Source: Woeseia sp. (lineage in GTDB: Bacteria; Pseudomonadota; Gammaproteobacteria; Steroidobacterales; UBA11654). From it: 64,000 nucleotides of DNA. This document shows positions 1 to 8,772 of the stretch, piece by piece (positions within the stretch are counted from its first letter, which is position 1; the number at the start of each line of letters is the position of its first letter). The DNA is taken from positions 89,519-153,518 of the forward strand of contig BPCL01000002.1 in the NCBI GenBank assembly GCA_019653755.1. Reading direction: 5' to 3'. The notes under the pieces are model-generated. The model made no database searches and had not been told where the DNA came from. It was given only the letters and a program-made list of their open reading frames with translations. A program made the position numbers and the translations under genes.

Positions 1-193
1 ATCGTTTAGGTGTAAACATTTTGTGAATGCCAGCATCTTTCATTTCCTGTAAAGTTTCATGTGGCATTGTCCGAAGGTCCTCAGCTTCTTGCGCTCTCTC
101 TCTTAATTTTGGTATTAAATCGGAGGCAGCTTTGGTTATTTCTTCTCTGCTGGGTATATAACTTGGATTAGAAGTTTTTTGAGCTGATCTCAT
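1..193 (-). CDS. Flavin-dependent monooxygenase / acyl-CoA dehydrogenase family protein, N-terminal fragment
   Basis: Only the first 64 codons lie in the window; the gene runs off the left edge. The ATG is at 193-191. The visible part is a charged helical N-terminus, with 'LIPKLRERAQEAEDLR' followed by 'DAGIHKMFTPKR'. This matches the start of the HsaA/HpaB-like branch of the acyl-CoA dehydrogenase fold, whose members hydroxylate aromatic or steroid rings with reduced flavin, but ordinary acyl-CoA dehydrogenases start in a similar way. The gene ahead of it on the same strand (200-811) ends 6 bases upstream, so the two are probably co-transcribed. The substrate cannot be told from this fragment. 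Confidence 0.6.
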   Translation of the reverse strand, partial: MRSAQKTSNPSYIPSREEITKAASDLIPKLRERAQEAEDLRTMPHETLQEMKDAGIHKMFTPKR

Positions 194-199
194 AATGTA

Positions 200-811
200 T
201 TATGCAATCTCGACAATGACTTTTCCGTCTTCATCCATATCAGAGATCTTAAGCTCGACTCCTACTGCTTTGCCATAGCCCAGATAACGTGGTCGCCACC
301 ACGTATCAAATACCTCCTCTTCAGTGAGGTCAAATTGACCGATACCTCTAGCAGCATTCAAAACCTTCCTAAACGGAAAGGTAAAAGTGCGTTTTCCAGG
401 TTCTGCATGTGAGTCAAGGAACATTTGGAAAAAACACCCGGTTCTTTCAAAATTCATAACCAAAGCTAGCTCTTTATCACCAGTAGCCTCAATCATAGCT
501 TTTGTACGCTCTAGAAGCGGTTTCATAGTGTTTAAATCATGCTCTATGTAGGCTTCCAACATGCCATTATCCTTAGCAAATTGAACTGCATTTAGATGAG
601 CTTTTATCAAGGCATCATTTGTATCATGCGGATAGGGTTTTTGTATTTTCATTGTTTTTACCAAAATCTGCATAGCTTTAGCCAGATCTTCTTCTCGACC
701 TTCCATACCAGTGGGTGGGGCCAGATTTTCTGCTGTCATAGCATCCAATGGAGGTCCGCCAGCAGGTTTGCTTTCATCTTTTGGTTTATTGCTTCCTTGC
801 ATCATTGCCAT
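200..811 (-). CDS. Conserved hypothetical protein, 203 aa
   Basis: I do not recognise the family. I chose the ATG at 811 (protein starts MAMMQGSNK) over the upstream in-frame ATG at 835, because an AAAAGAGG ribosome site lies 7 bases before it. The N-terminal 40 residues are low-complexity and rich in Pro, Lys and Glu. The rest is a soluble alpha-helical protein with no signal peptide or membrane segment. The C-terminal part contains 'FDTWWRPRYLGYGKAVG' and ends in a short beta-rich segment. It sits directly before a flavin-dependent oxygenase/dehydrogenase gene on the same strand, so a role beside that enzyme (accessory subunit or small-molecule binding partner) is possible but is only inference from position. 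Confidence 0.7.
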   Translation of the reverse strand: MAMMQGSNKPKDESKPAGGPPLDAMTAENLAPPTGMEGREEDLAKAMQILVKTMKIQKPYPHDTNDALIKAHLNAVQFAKDNGMLEAYIEHDLNTMKPLLERTKAMIEATGDKELALVMNFERTGCFFQMFLDSHAEPGKRTFTFPFRKVLNAARGIGQFDLTEEEVFDTWWRPRYLGYGKAVGVELKISDMDEDGKVIVEIA

Positions 812-957
812 ATCAATACCTCTTTTATTGCTCAAATAAGTTAATCAATATATCAGTTAAAAATCTATTTTGATTCATATATCGTATTCTACTGTTAAAG
901 AAATTAGATTAAAATATCAGTGTGTTGTACTTTTATATAATTTAAAAGGAGTGGAAA

Positions 958-2071
958 GTGTATATTAATTTTTGGTATCCAGTAATTCTTAGTGAAGAAC
1001 TCAAAGATGAGCCGGTAAAAGTCAGAATGTTAGGGCAGAATTTTGTTACCTTCAGAGACTCAAAAGGCGCTCCAAAAACATTAAGTGATACCTGTATTCA
1101 TAGAGGCGGATCACTATCCGGCGGTGTTGTCAGAGGTGATTGCATCCAATGTCCATATCACGGATGGCGATTTGATGGTGAGGGAGAATGCAAAAGAATA
1201 CCTTCATTAGGCAAGGATGCGAAAATTCCAAAAAGAACAAGAATAGATGCATACCCCACTGAAGAGAAATACGGGATAGTCTTTGCATTTCTAGGTGATT
1301 TAGAAAAGAGTAAAAGACCACCTATAATGCCAATAGCTGAATTGGATGATGAAGAAGGCTGGCGTGCTAATTGGCTAAACTACGAGGCAAAAATCAATTT
1401 TGAACGTTCAATCGAAAATGGATTGGATGCTGCTCACAATGAATTTGTTCATCCAACTCATGGACATGAAGGCGAAGATGATGACTATAAAGTTGGTGAT
1501 CTTAAGTTTGTTGATAATATGTTTGGACCCAAGAAATGGGGCTTTGGTTTTTGGCATGCGTTTAAGTCGCCAGGGTTCTAAAAAAGAAGGCCCTCAGATA
1601 AAAGAGGCAAGTGATGAACGAATGGCCGGTTCGGGTATCGTAGGACCAAATCAGATGTGGACCTATATTGTCTTTAATGAGAAATCTGAATTTAGACAGT
1701 ATATGTTTGAGTGCCCAATTGAAGAAGATCATGTAAAAATATTCTTAGTCAACATGAGGAAGATGATGCTCGATCCAAATATGGACAAGCCTATTGCTGA
1801 TCGATGCATGGCTATAGCACAGCAAGATATTACTGTTTTGGAGCAATTGGAACCTGTGCTAACGCCGAGCTCAAATACAAAAGAATTTTTAGTCCCGGCA
1901 GATGAACCGTGTATTAAATACAGAAAACTTCTTTCTGGCTGGGAAAAGAATGGCTGGAAAATAGATACAAAAGCAGTGCAAAATGAACAGGGTAAAAAAG
2001 CTTTTGCAATTCCATCTCCAGAAAGGAAAAAGCAAAAAGGCTGGGTGTTGGATAAAATCCCAGTTCAATAA
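958..2071 (+). CDS. Rieske non-heme iron oxygenase, large subunit (frameshifted)
   Basis: This is a ring-hydroxylating or O-demethylating oxygenase of the vanillate-demethylase type. It starts at GTG 958 behind AAGGAG. The Rieske 2Fe-2S site is complete: 'CIHRGG' followed 16-17 residues later by 'CPYHGW' (about residues 47-70). The mononuclear iron motif D-x2-H-x4-H is seen as 'LDAAHNEFVH' near residue 160. The reading frame breaks near 1576, at 'gggttctaaaaaag', and resumes one frame over with 'SKKEGPQIKEASDERM'. A one-base change restores a protein of about 370 aa, normal for the family. No ferredoxin or reductase partner is in the window. It is followed 19 bases later by an SDR. The substrate is unknown; aromatic acids, ethers or terpenoids are plausible. 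Confidence 0.85.
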
Positions 2072-2090
2072 GAAAATATTAGGTTGAATT

Positions 2091-2915
2091 ATGAAAATAA
2101 AAACTCTTTATAAGTCATTGACAGGTGTGTTAATGCTCGCAGTCTTCGTGCTGGGAACTACATTTAATTTTGAATCAAAGGCAGACGAGGAAGCATCTTA
2201 TACTCCAACAACATTGATCACAGGAGCCAACAGAGGTATCGGACTAGAGTTTACTAGGCAGTATTTGGAGATGGGTTGGAATGTTATAGCAACCGCGAGA
2301 AAACCTGGAAAAGCAGATCAACTAATTGATTTAAAAGAGAAATATCCAGATCACCTTACCATCCAACAACTCGATGTTACTGATCATGAAAGAATTGACG
2401 AGCTCGCTTTAGAGCTTAAAAGTGAACCGATTGATCTCCTTCTTAATAACGCCGGAATCTCAGGTGGTTCAAGTAATCAACTTTTTGGCAACATGGATTA
2501 TGATATCTATGAAAGCGTCCTGATGGTCAATACGATAGGGCCGTTGAAGATGGCAGAGGCTTTTTATCCTCATGTCAAAAACAGCGAATTGAAAAAAATT
2601 GTTTCGGTGTCGAGTAGTGAAGGATCAATAGGAACCGCTTTCAAGAGAGGCGGAGGTCGTCTTTTCTTCTATCGTTCCAGTAAAACGGCACTAAATATGG
2701 TTATGGTTAATCTGGCTTTTCAACTAAAGAGTAGAGGCATTGCTGTAGGAATGGTCAACCCTGGACTAACTGATACAGATTTTGTGAGCGATATGCCTTT
2801 TCCCATGAGAAGTGCTGAACTTGCAGTTTCAGATATGATTAGAAATATTGAAACGATTAGTGTAGACAACACTGCCGCTTATATAAATTACAACGGTAAA
2901 CCAGTCCCCTGGTAG
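2091..2915 (+). CDS. Short-chain dehydrogenase/reductase with N-terminal signal or anchor
   Basis: A 274-residue NAD(P)-dependent oxidoreductase with a classical SDR fold. The cofactor motif 'TGANRGIG' is near residue 43, 'LLNNAG' near 120, and the catalytic Ser with 'YRSSK' (Tyr-x3-Lys) near 200. Unusually, residues 1-31 form a Lys-rich start followed by a hydrophobic stretch ('GVLMLAVFVLGTTFNF') and a polar cleavage-like region, so the enzyme is probably anchored in, or exported across, the inner membrane, where NAD(P) would not be available on the outside. Most SDRs lack this extension. It lies 19 bases after the Rieske oxygenase and is likely in its operon, where it could oxidise an alcohol or diol product. 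Confidence 0.82.
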   Translation: MKIKTLYKSLTGVLMLAVFVLGTTFNFESKADEEASYTPTTLITGANRGIGLEFTRQYLEMGWNVIATARKPGKADQLIDLKEKYPDHLTIQQLDVTDHERIDELALELKSEPIDLLLNNAGISGGSSNQLFGNMDYDIYESVLMVNTIGPLKMAEAFYPHVKNSELKKIVSVSSSEGSIGTAFKRGGGRLFFYRSSKTALNMVMVNLAFQLKSRGIAVGMVNPGLTDTDFVSDMPFPMRSAELAVSDMIRNIETISVDNTAAYINYNGKPVPW

Positions 2916-2923
2916 GATCTAAC

Positions 2924-3883
2924 TCAATTAAATTCTGCTAATCCTGCTAGAGATCTTTCTACAGAAGTTTCTGCACTGGCTATTATTTCTCCAGACTCGA
3001 TAGAAAATTTACCAATTTGACCATTAAAGAAGTTGCCAAGAAAGGCATGTTGCCCATCAGATGAAAGGCATAAGGATGCCCAACCTGGTCCAGGTAAGAT
3101 CTTTTCATCCATAATTTCTCCAGTTCCTAGATCGTGTTTGCACAGTGCAAAACCAGACCCGAAATTTGCTTTGATTGAATAGAAATCACCATTAGGCGCG
3201 AAGCTTATAGCGATTACCATATTGCCACTATCAGGCTCATATGTGATGAAGTCATCCATTTGCTGTTTATTGATAATATCGTATTGGAATATTCTGTTAC
3301 CTAATTCTGAAATATAAACAACTTTAGATTCATCAGCATCCATTGCTGAAGCTGTGATACCTAAAAATCCTGGCATTCCTCCGTGTGTTTCTGTCTCGTA
3401 AGTTTCAAGAAGATTTCCCTCAGATGAGAACTTATAAAGATTGCCGTCACCATATCTTTGAGTGTCTGGCATAAAGGGCAGCACGGTACCTAATTTCCTT
3501 GGCCCCTCTAGCGCTTTGTTGTTTGATTCATCACCGACCAGATGCTCACCTAAATATAAGTGTCCAGAATCACTAAAACAGACATTAGAGAATGAACGAT
3601 CGCCAAAGTTTATCTGTTCAATTTGCTCACCGTTAGCAGCCACTTTTATTACTGAATAGTTTTGACTGTCAAAAGCCCAAAGATTATTAGCCTTATCAAA
3701 CTTAAGTCCTTGCACCAGATGTGTGGTGTTTTTAGTCCAAAGTGTTCCCTTAACATTCAGATTGCTATCGTATTGGATGATTCTCCCATCTCCAGCATGA
3801 TCATCATCTGGGTTGTTTAAAATTGTTGCTGCTGCAAGAATGTCTCCGTTCTCAAAGGGTTTTAAATCTGATTCATTGGTCAT
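2924..3883 (-). CDS. SMP-30/NHL-like beta-propeller protein
   Basis: A 319-residue cytosolic protein with no signal peptide, built of repeated four-stranded blades: recurring patterns such as 'GLKFDKANNLWAFDSQN', 'FSDSGHLYLGEHL' and 'SFAPNGDFYSIKANF' are typical of NHL, SMP-30 or gluconolactonase-like six-bladed propellers. Members of these families hydrolyse lactones or bind ligands, but I cannot identify the metal-binding Glu/Asn/Asp set with certainty, so catalysis is unproven. A clear AAGGAG ribosome site lies 7 bases before the ATG at 3883. It is transcribed after the UbiD gene on the same strand, 13 bases downstream of it, and converges on the SDR gene. Confidence 0.72.
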   Translation of the reverse strand: MTNESDLKPFENGDILAAATILNNPDDDHAGDGRIIQYDSNLNVKGTLWTKNTTHLVQGLKFDKANNLWAFDSQNYSVIKVAANGEQIEQINFGDRSFSNVCFSDSGHLYLGEHLVGDESNNKALEGPRKLGTVLPFMPDTQRYGDGNLYKFSSEGNLLETYETETHGGMPGFLGITASAMDADESKVVYISELGNRIFQYDIINKQQMDDFITYEPDSGNMVIAISFAPNGDFYSIKANFGSGFALCKHDLGTGEIMDEKILPGPGWASLCLSSDGQHAFLGNFFNGQIGKFSIESGEIIASAETSVERSLAGLAEFN

Positions 3884-3896
3884 GTCTGCTCCTTAT

Positions 3897-5387
3897 TTAT
3901 AATAGGTGACCCCACTTCTCTTTCACCAAGTCAAATATTTCAGGGTCGTGTTCAACTAGATGTTCTCTATTTAACTTAGGGTAGGGGGATGGGCCATTTT
4001 CTTCAGGTAATTGCCTGGTTGCATCAATGATGATTTTGGATGACTTTCCCCTAGTCTTAGCGCTTGGATCTAAGAAGAAACCAGGTCCTTCCTCAATAAT
4101 CTTAGCTCCAGGATACGGTTGCCAACGAGCACCCACTGTACTAAAGACTTCTGTCGTATTATGAATATCGACATCCTTATCAACCACTATGACTATTTTA
4201 CCTATGGGTAGAAAATTAAACTTTTCTGCAACTTCAATAGCTTGATGGGGTTTTGTTTTATCAATACTAATAAATATGAATCCAACATGATTAATTGGAA
4301 TAGTAAAACCAGTTAATTCAGGCATAAATTTACTAAATCCCCTAAGTGAGGCTGCTTCTCCTGGACTGGTAACAAACCCACGCGTTACTCCAGTGAATTG
4401 ATTAACGATAAGGGGCTTCTTCCTGTGAGTGATTGTTTTTATATTCATGTAAAACTGTTCTTCATGGGGTAGACCCATATAGCCATACATTTCTCCAAAT
4501 GGACCTTCTTTTTCCATATCATTCAGAGGAATTTCACCTTCAATAATCATTTCAACATTAGCCGGTACTAGTAGCTCGCTGTTCTCACATTTCACTACAT
4601 CAACGGCTTTACCTTTAAAGCCTCCTGCTATTTCAAGCTCGTCCTGGCCCGTTCTTGCTGTTTTTGAGCTACTCATAGCAAATATGATTGGGTCAGTGCC
4701 TAGAACAACTGCTGCTTCTGCAACTTCCTCGCCCCTTTCTCTTTTTGCCATTAAGAATTTCCAGCCATCTTGATTTCTCTCGGGGTTAATGCCAATTTTT
4801 CTAGGCCCTTTAATTTGCATTCTATATGTGCCAACATTTTTTCCCATCTCGGGATCGACTAGAACCAGATTACCGGTATTGATGAATCTTCCATTATCTG
4901 CAGGGTTACTTTGTAGAAAAGGAAAATCTAATACATTGATATCATCTCCCTCAATTACAATCTCTTTGCTCGGAGCATCTTCTCTTTTAATCTCATTGGT
5001 CTTTAAGGGTTTAATTTCGCCCATGTCTATCATTTTTTGCAGAGCTTTTTTATAATTTTCGATATGCAGACCTTCTTCTAAATGGTCAATATCAACTCCA
5101 ACCGCTATAGCTTCATGTGCTCCCATGCCATATTGGTTAACTATAATAGGCCCTTCCATCCATTCACCTGAGACCTTAACTTTATCCACAATCAATGCAG
5201 GAGCTCCCCGCCATCCGTGCTTATCGATAAGCTTGTACATTAAGCCTGTTAATTCATAATTATCTTGATCAATTTTATCAATACGGATTACATTGCCATG
5301 AGCTTCAATCGCATCCATATACTCTCTTAAAGAGTCATAGGGTCCGGTCTTAATTCTTGATTTGATTCCTGTTTCAGGTTTCGTCAT
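3897..5387 (-). CDS. UbiD-family prenylated-FMN (de)carboxylase
   Basis: A 496-residue enzyme of the UbiD family, which reversibly decarboxylates unsaturated or aromatic acids using prenylated FMN made by UbiX (not in this window). The catalytic Arg is seen in 'GTYRMQ' near residue 189. The Glu pair is seen in 'EGPFGE' near residues 294-299. The manganese/potassium-binding region 'INTGNLVLV' precedes the Arg. Length and order match full-length family members. The neighbours here are a Rieske oxygenase, a TonB receptor and a propeller, not ubiquinone genes. This points to catabolism of an aromatic or alpha,beta-unsaturated acid instead of ubiquinone synthesis, by inference from context. It starts at ATG 5387 with AGAGAAG upstream. 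Confidence 0.9.
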   Translation of the reverse strand: MTKPETGIKSRIKTGPYDSLREYMDAIEAHGNVIRIDKIDQDNYELTGLMYKLIDKHGWRGAPALIVDKVKVSGEWMEGPIIVNQYGMGAHEAIAVGVDIDHLEEGLHIENYKKALQKMIDMGEIKPLKTNEIKREDAPSKEIVIEGDDINVLDFPFLQSNPADNGRFINTGNLVLVDPEMGKNVGTYRMQIKGPRKIGINPERNQDGWKFLMAKRERGEEVAEAAVVLGTDPIIFAMSSSKTARTGQDELEIAGGFKGKAVDVVKCENSELLVPANVEMIIEGEIPLNDMEKEGPFGEMYGYMGLPHEEQFYMNIKTITHRKKPLIVNQFTGVTRGFVTSPGEAASLRGFSKFMPELTGFTIPINHVGFIFISIDKTKPHQAIEVAEKFNFLPIGKIVIVVDKDVDIHNTTEVFSTVGARWQPYPGAKIIEEGPGFFLDPSAKTRGKSSKIIIDATRQLPEENGPSPYPKLNREHLVEHDPEIFDLVKEKWGHLL

Positions 5388-5440
5388 CTTATCTTCTCTA
5401 AGTATTAGTAAACAACTATTGTATACAGGCTATTTGGAAT

Positions 5441-5470
5441 AAAAAAGCCCCTCAGTGAGGGGCTTTTTTT
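5441..5470 (-). terminator. Rho-independent terminator after the TonB receptor gene
   Basis: A perfect inverted repeat with the arms 'aaaaaagcccctc' and 'gaggggctttttt' encloses a short AGT loop. It ends in a T tract on the minus strand and also carries a T tract on the plus strand, so it could work in both directions. It lies 12 bases after the stop codon of the TonB-dependent receptor and before the UbiD gene, so these two minus-strand genes are probably separate transcription units. Confidence 0.9.
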
Positions 5471-5482
5471 CTTATTGTGATT

Positions 5483-7876
5483 TTACCAACTTTTGCTATA
5501 TCTAATGCCTATCTCTCTAGGTCTATTAGTGTATATTCTTCCATTTCCGAAGAAAAAGTCGAAGTACCAATCGTTAACGGCAATATCTGCTCTTTCATCA
5601 GTTAAGTTATTGATAAAGAAATTCACTTCCCAATCATCACCTGAGATACCAAATTTAGCATCAGCTGTGGTAAATGATCTTTGTGTATAAGAATAGCCCG
5701 GTTGAACTGCACTTACAGAGTCACCAGTGTAGCTTACAGAACCTCTAAGGAATGCTTCGCTAGCTCCAAAGGCACTAATCTGCATATTCTTCTCAATCCA
5801 CATATTGGTTTTAAACTCAGGAACCTGAGGCAATCTAGAACCTGCCGGAGCACTCCCGTCTGCCAAATCAGTACTCGTTTCAGCTTCAACCCACTGAGAA
5901 TTCCAACCCAGTTCTGTGTTATCTCCAATCGCAGCTAATATCTCTAGTGTGAATCCATCAGATCCAGCATTTCCTAAGTTAGCCACAACTTTTTGCCATG
6001 GTTGCCCACATGACGGAGCAGGATATGCTTCTGCTGAACCGCAAGGTAGGTTGCTTGGGTCAACAAGCTCAATCTGATAATTTTCCCAATCCATTGTGAA
6101 ATATGTAGCATTTAGTCTCATTCGACCATCAAGTAATGTCGTTTTCACACCAACTTCATAGTTATCTAGATAATCAGCATCATAAGAGTCAGGATAAATT
6201 GGGGCAGATGATCTACCTCGATTTACACCACCAGGTCTGTATCCTTCTGAATAAAGAATATAAGCCATGGTGTCATCATTGATGTTGTACTTCAAAGACA
6301 CTTTAGGAACGAAGTCACTACTGCTAGGATTGTCTCTCTTGTTCTTAGGTAGAATTCCATCAGCAGTTAAGGCTCCTTTGGGGTTCTCTACCCAATATTT
6401 CTTATCAGCTTCACGGTCAAAATATCGACCACCCACTGTTAATTCCATATTTTCATTGAATCTATAGTTAATCTCACCAAAGACAGCCATCGTTTCCCAG
6501 GTGGTTCTATCGTAAGAAGCCCACCAGACGTCAGTTGGTGCAACTGGCAATCTATCAGGCAAATAAGCGGCTACAGAAGCCATTTGATTTGCATAACCAG
6601 CTGAATCTCTATAGCCAACTGTTTCTGTGAAGAAATCCCATCCTTCTTCTCGCTCTTGGTAGAAGAAGCCTGCTACCCAGTCAAGTTCATCGGTCTGGTT
6701 GGAAAGTCTAAACTCTTGGGTTTTAGAGCTGTTCCATTGGATCAGTTCATTGAATCCTGGGACATCATTATACGCATAGGAAACACCCACAGGCTGGAAG
6801 CAATATCTGCTAGTCGAGGCATAGCCATTGTAATAGTAGCAGAAGGTTCCAAAATACATTGAGTAAGTGGACCTATCATTGATGTAGTAAACATCTCTAT
6901 CAAAATAAGAGGTTGCTGATATTAATTTTGCAAATCCAAGATCTTTTTCTACTGTTAGTGAAAGTTGAGTCCAATCGTCATCACGAGGTTCATCATAGAA
7001 GGAAACCCTTTGTAGGTCGCCAACTGTTGGGTCATAGTAGCTATAACCATCAGCGCTGTTGTTCTGCATAGAAACACCAGCTTGGATATAGCCATCATCC
7101 ATCTCCCATCGCCCAAAGACTCTGGCACCTTGTGATTCGAAAGTGTTAACGTCTTCTCGAACCGCTGATGGATTATGTGTACTATTATTGACTAGACCAA
7201 ATCTAGCACTCTGACCATCGACAACATCAACATATCCTCCGTCTGTTGCTGAAAAGCCGACTGCACGGATCGCGAAGTTATCTGAGATTGGTACATTTAC
7301 CATACCGCTAATTTCCCAACTGTCTTCATTCCTAGGGGACGTAGCTGAAGCTCTCATGGTTATATCAGTTGTAGCTGCAAACCCGCTTGGGTCTGGTTTA
7401 TTGGTAATGATTCTGATGGTTCCAGATTGTGCACTTGAACCATAGAGACTTCCTTGAGGTCCTGCAAGAGCCTCGATACGTGCTATATCAATCATTCTAA
7501 CATCAACTGCCATACCAGCTTGTGTAACTGGTTGCTCATCAATGTATAGAGCTGTTGATTCTTCAGCTATAAACGTACCGTTATCGTCCGCTATACCTCT
7601 GAAGTAAACTTTACCCGTTCCTGGAGTGTAATTAACATAACTCATTGAAGGTATGAGTTTTGCATAGTCCTCCATATTGACAACTTGTGCCTTTTTTAGT
7701 TGATCTTCAGTGATTGCCTGTACAGAACCAGCAATATCTTGAAGGCTTTCAGCTTTCTTCGTTGCTGTTACTACAATTTCTTCCAACTGTGCTTGTGTAG
7801 TGGTGTACCCAGCCAATGCTGCTGATACAGCCGCTGCTACACTAGTTACTTTTTGTGTCTTAGTTAACGTCGACAT
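5483..7876 (-). CDS. TonB-dependent outer-membrane receptor
   Basis: A 797-residue outer-membrane active transporter. It starts with a signal peptide ending near 'TTTQAQ', followed directly by a TonB box-like segment 'LEEIVVTATK' and the plug domain (about residues 40-160, with 'YFRGI', 'IEALAGPQGSLYGSSAQSG' and 'GTIRIITNKP'). The rest is the beta-barrel with alternating aromatic strands, ending in a terminal Trp ('IRYSKSW') as needed for BAM recognition. It belongs to the large family of marine gammaproteobacterial receptors annotated for siderophores but often importing organic compounds. A ribosome site (AGGGG) precedes the ATG. It is divergent from the Asp beta-hydroxylase gene. The ligand is unknown; nearby catabolic genes suggest an aromatic, terpenoid or lipid-like nutrient. 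Confidence 0.93.
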   Translation of the reverse strand: MSTLTKTQKVTSVAAAVSAALAGYTTTQAQLEEIVVTATKKAESLQDIAGSVQAITEDQLKKAQVVNMEDYAKLIPSMSYVNYTPGTGKVYFRGIADDNGTFIAEESTALYIDEQPVTQAGMAVDVRMIDIARIEALAGPQGSLYGSSAQSGTIRIITNKPDPSGFAATTDITMRASATSPRNEDSWEISGMVNVPISDNFAIRAVGFSATDGGYVDVVDGQSARFGLVNNSTHNPSAVREDVNTFESQGARVFGRWEMDDGYIQAGVSMQNNSADGYSYYDPTVGDLQRVSFYDEPRDDDWTQLSLTVEKDLGFAKLISATSYFDRDVYYINDRSTYSMYFGTFCYYYNGYASTSRYCFQPVGVSYAYNDVPGFNELIQWNSSKTQEFRLSNQTDELDWVAGFFYQEREEGWDFFTETVGYRDSAGYANQMASVAAYLPDRLPVAPTDVWWASYDRTTWETMAVFGEINYRFNENMELTVGGRYFDREADKKYWVENPKGALTADGILPKNKRDNPSSSDFVPKVSLKYNINDDTMAYILYSEGYRPGGVNRGRSSAPIYPDSYDADYLDNYEVGVKTTLLDGRMRLNATYFTMDWENYQIELVDPSNLPCGSAEAYPAPSCGQPWQKVVANLGNAGSDGFTLEILAAIGDNTELGWNSQWVEAETSTDLADGSAPAGSRLPQVPEFKTNMWIEKNMQISAFGASEAFLRGSVSYTGDSVSAVQPGYSYTQRSFTTADAKFGISGDDWEVNFFINNLTDERADIAVNDWYFDFFFGNGRIYTNRPREIGIRYSKSW

Positions 7877-8203
7877 AATATTTAACCCCTAGTTAAAATT
7901 TATTTTCTAAAATAATTTAAGGATATCGCTTATAGAATTGTTAGTTTCTTAAGCCATATCTAGTAGGAAATACTATAACATAATGAGGAGAATACAAGCA
8001 TTAATAGCTTTGTTTTTTTACTACACTTTTGCGGATAAATTAGCTGAAATTGATGCATGCTTAATCAAAATTTGATTAAAAACTGATAAAGTATTGATAT
8101 TAAAGATAAAATAATAGTAATAACTAATATCTAAACTAACTTGTATTTGTACAATAGAGATAGATTTGAGTAAAATATCACTCAGATATATAAAGGCAGA
8201 ATT
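7877..8203. other. Divergent intergenic region (327 bp)
   Basis: A very AT-rich spacer between two divergent genes (TonB receptor on minus, Asp beta-hydroxylase on plus). It must hold the promoters of both. Many TTGATA- and TATAAT-like hexamers occur by chance in sequence this AT-rich, so I do not assign specific promoters. I see no open frame and no RNA gene. A small palindrome near the plus-strand gene is listed separately. Confidence 0.7.
8167..8184. promoter_or_regulatory. Candidate operator palindrome upstream of the beta-hydroxylase gene
   Basis: TGAGT and ACTCA form a perfect 5+5 inverted repeat separated by 8 AT-rich bases. It ends 19 bases before the ATG at 8204, where a repressor could block transcription or translation. 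This is a short repeat in AT-rich DNA and may be chance. Confidence 0.3.
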
Positions 8204-8770
8204 ATGAACATAGGTGAACCCTTAAAAGAACTTGGTGAGATTGATTACCTCCCTTTAAAGGATAGGATTCTTTCTCTTAATGATGATGCATGGAATGCAA
8301 ATCTAAGCAGGCAGGAAATGTTTGATGTTCATAAAAAAACTAGTTCATTGGTTATGATCTTTTGCGATGGTTGGCCAGAGATCAATATCTCCAAAGAACA
8401 AGCATGGGATCATATGGCTGATCTTGCTGTTCCACTAATGGATGAAATTATCAATAAGCATTATGAGCCTGGGGGAACAATCATAAGGGCAATGGCAGCA
8501 AAACTTTTCGCAGGTGAAAGAATAACACCCCATGTTGATAAACATCCTTCATTCCATATTGCTCATCGAATTCATATACCCATTACCACAAATGATAATG
8601 TTAGATTTACGATTGGGGGCAGACCTTTCCATCTGCAGCCAGGAAAGGTTTATGAAGTAAATAATCAGTCAACACATAGCGTCATGAACCGAGGTAAAGA
8701 GGATCGGATTACCTTTATCTTTGACTATATGCCTCCAGATATAAGGTCAAAAGCTAAGACGCTTAATTAG
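8204..8770 (+). CDS. Aspartyl/asparaginyl beta-hydroxylase-type 2-oxoglutarate oxygenase
   Basis: A 188-residue cytosolic Fe(II)/2-oxoglutarate-dependent hydroxylase of the AspH/LpxO fold. The iron ligands are seen as 'HVD' (His110, Asp112) and a distal His158 in 'QSTHSVMN'. The 2-oxoglutarate-binding Arg168 follows in 'DRITFIFD'. There is no signal peptide or membrane anchor, unlike LpxO, so the substrate is probably a soluble protein, peptide or small molecule. A weak AAAGG ribosome site lies about 10 bases before the ATG. It converges on a TPR-sulfotransferase gene only 2 bases away. Both families modify proteins or peptides and often occur in marine bacteria, but a shared pathway is inference. 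Confidence 0.85.
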   Translation: MNIGEPLKELGEIDYLPLKDRILSLNDDAWNANLSRQEMFDVHKKTSSLVMIFCDGWPEINISKEQAWDHMADLAVPLMDEIINKHYEPGGTIIRAMAAKLFAGERITPHVDKHPSFHIAHRIHIPITTNDNVRFTIGGRPFHLQPGKVYEVNNQSTHSVMNRGKEDRITFIFDYMPPDIRSKAKTLN

Positions 8771-8772
8771 AT

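Noticed and set aside
596..844. Open frame on the plus strand opposite the hypothetical gene at 200-811
   Set aside because: Antisense shadow: no ribosome site, Cys/His/Phe-rich unlikely composition, and the minus-strand frame has a good ribosome site.
4789..5055. Plus-strand open frame inside the UbiD gene
   Set aside because: Shadow of a strongly conserved enzyme in another frame; no independent family signal.
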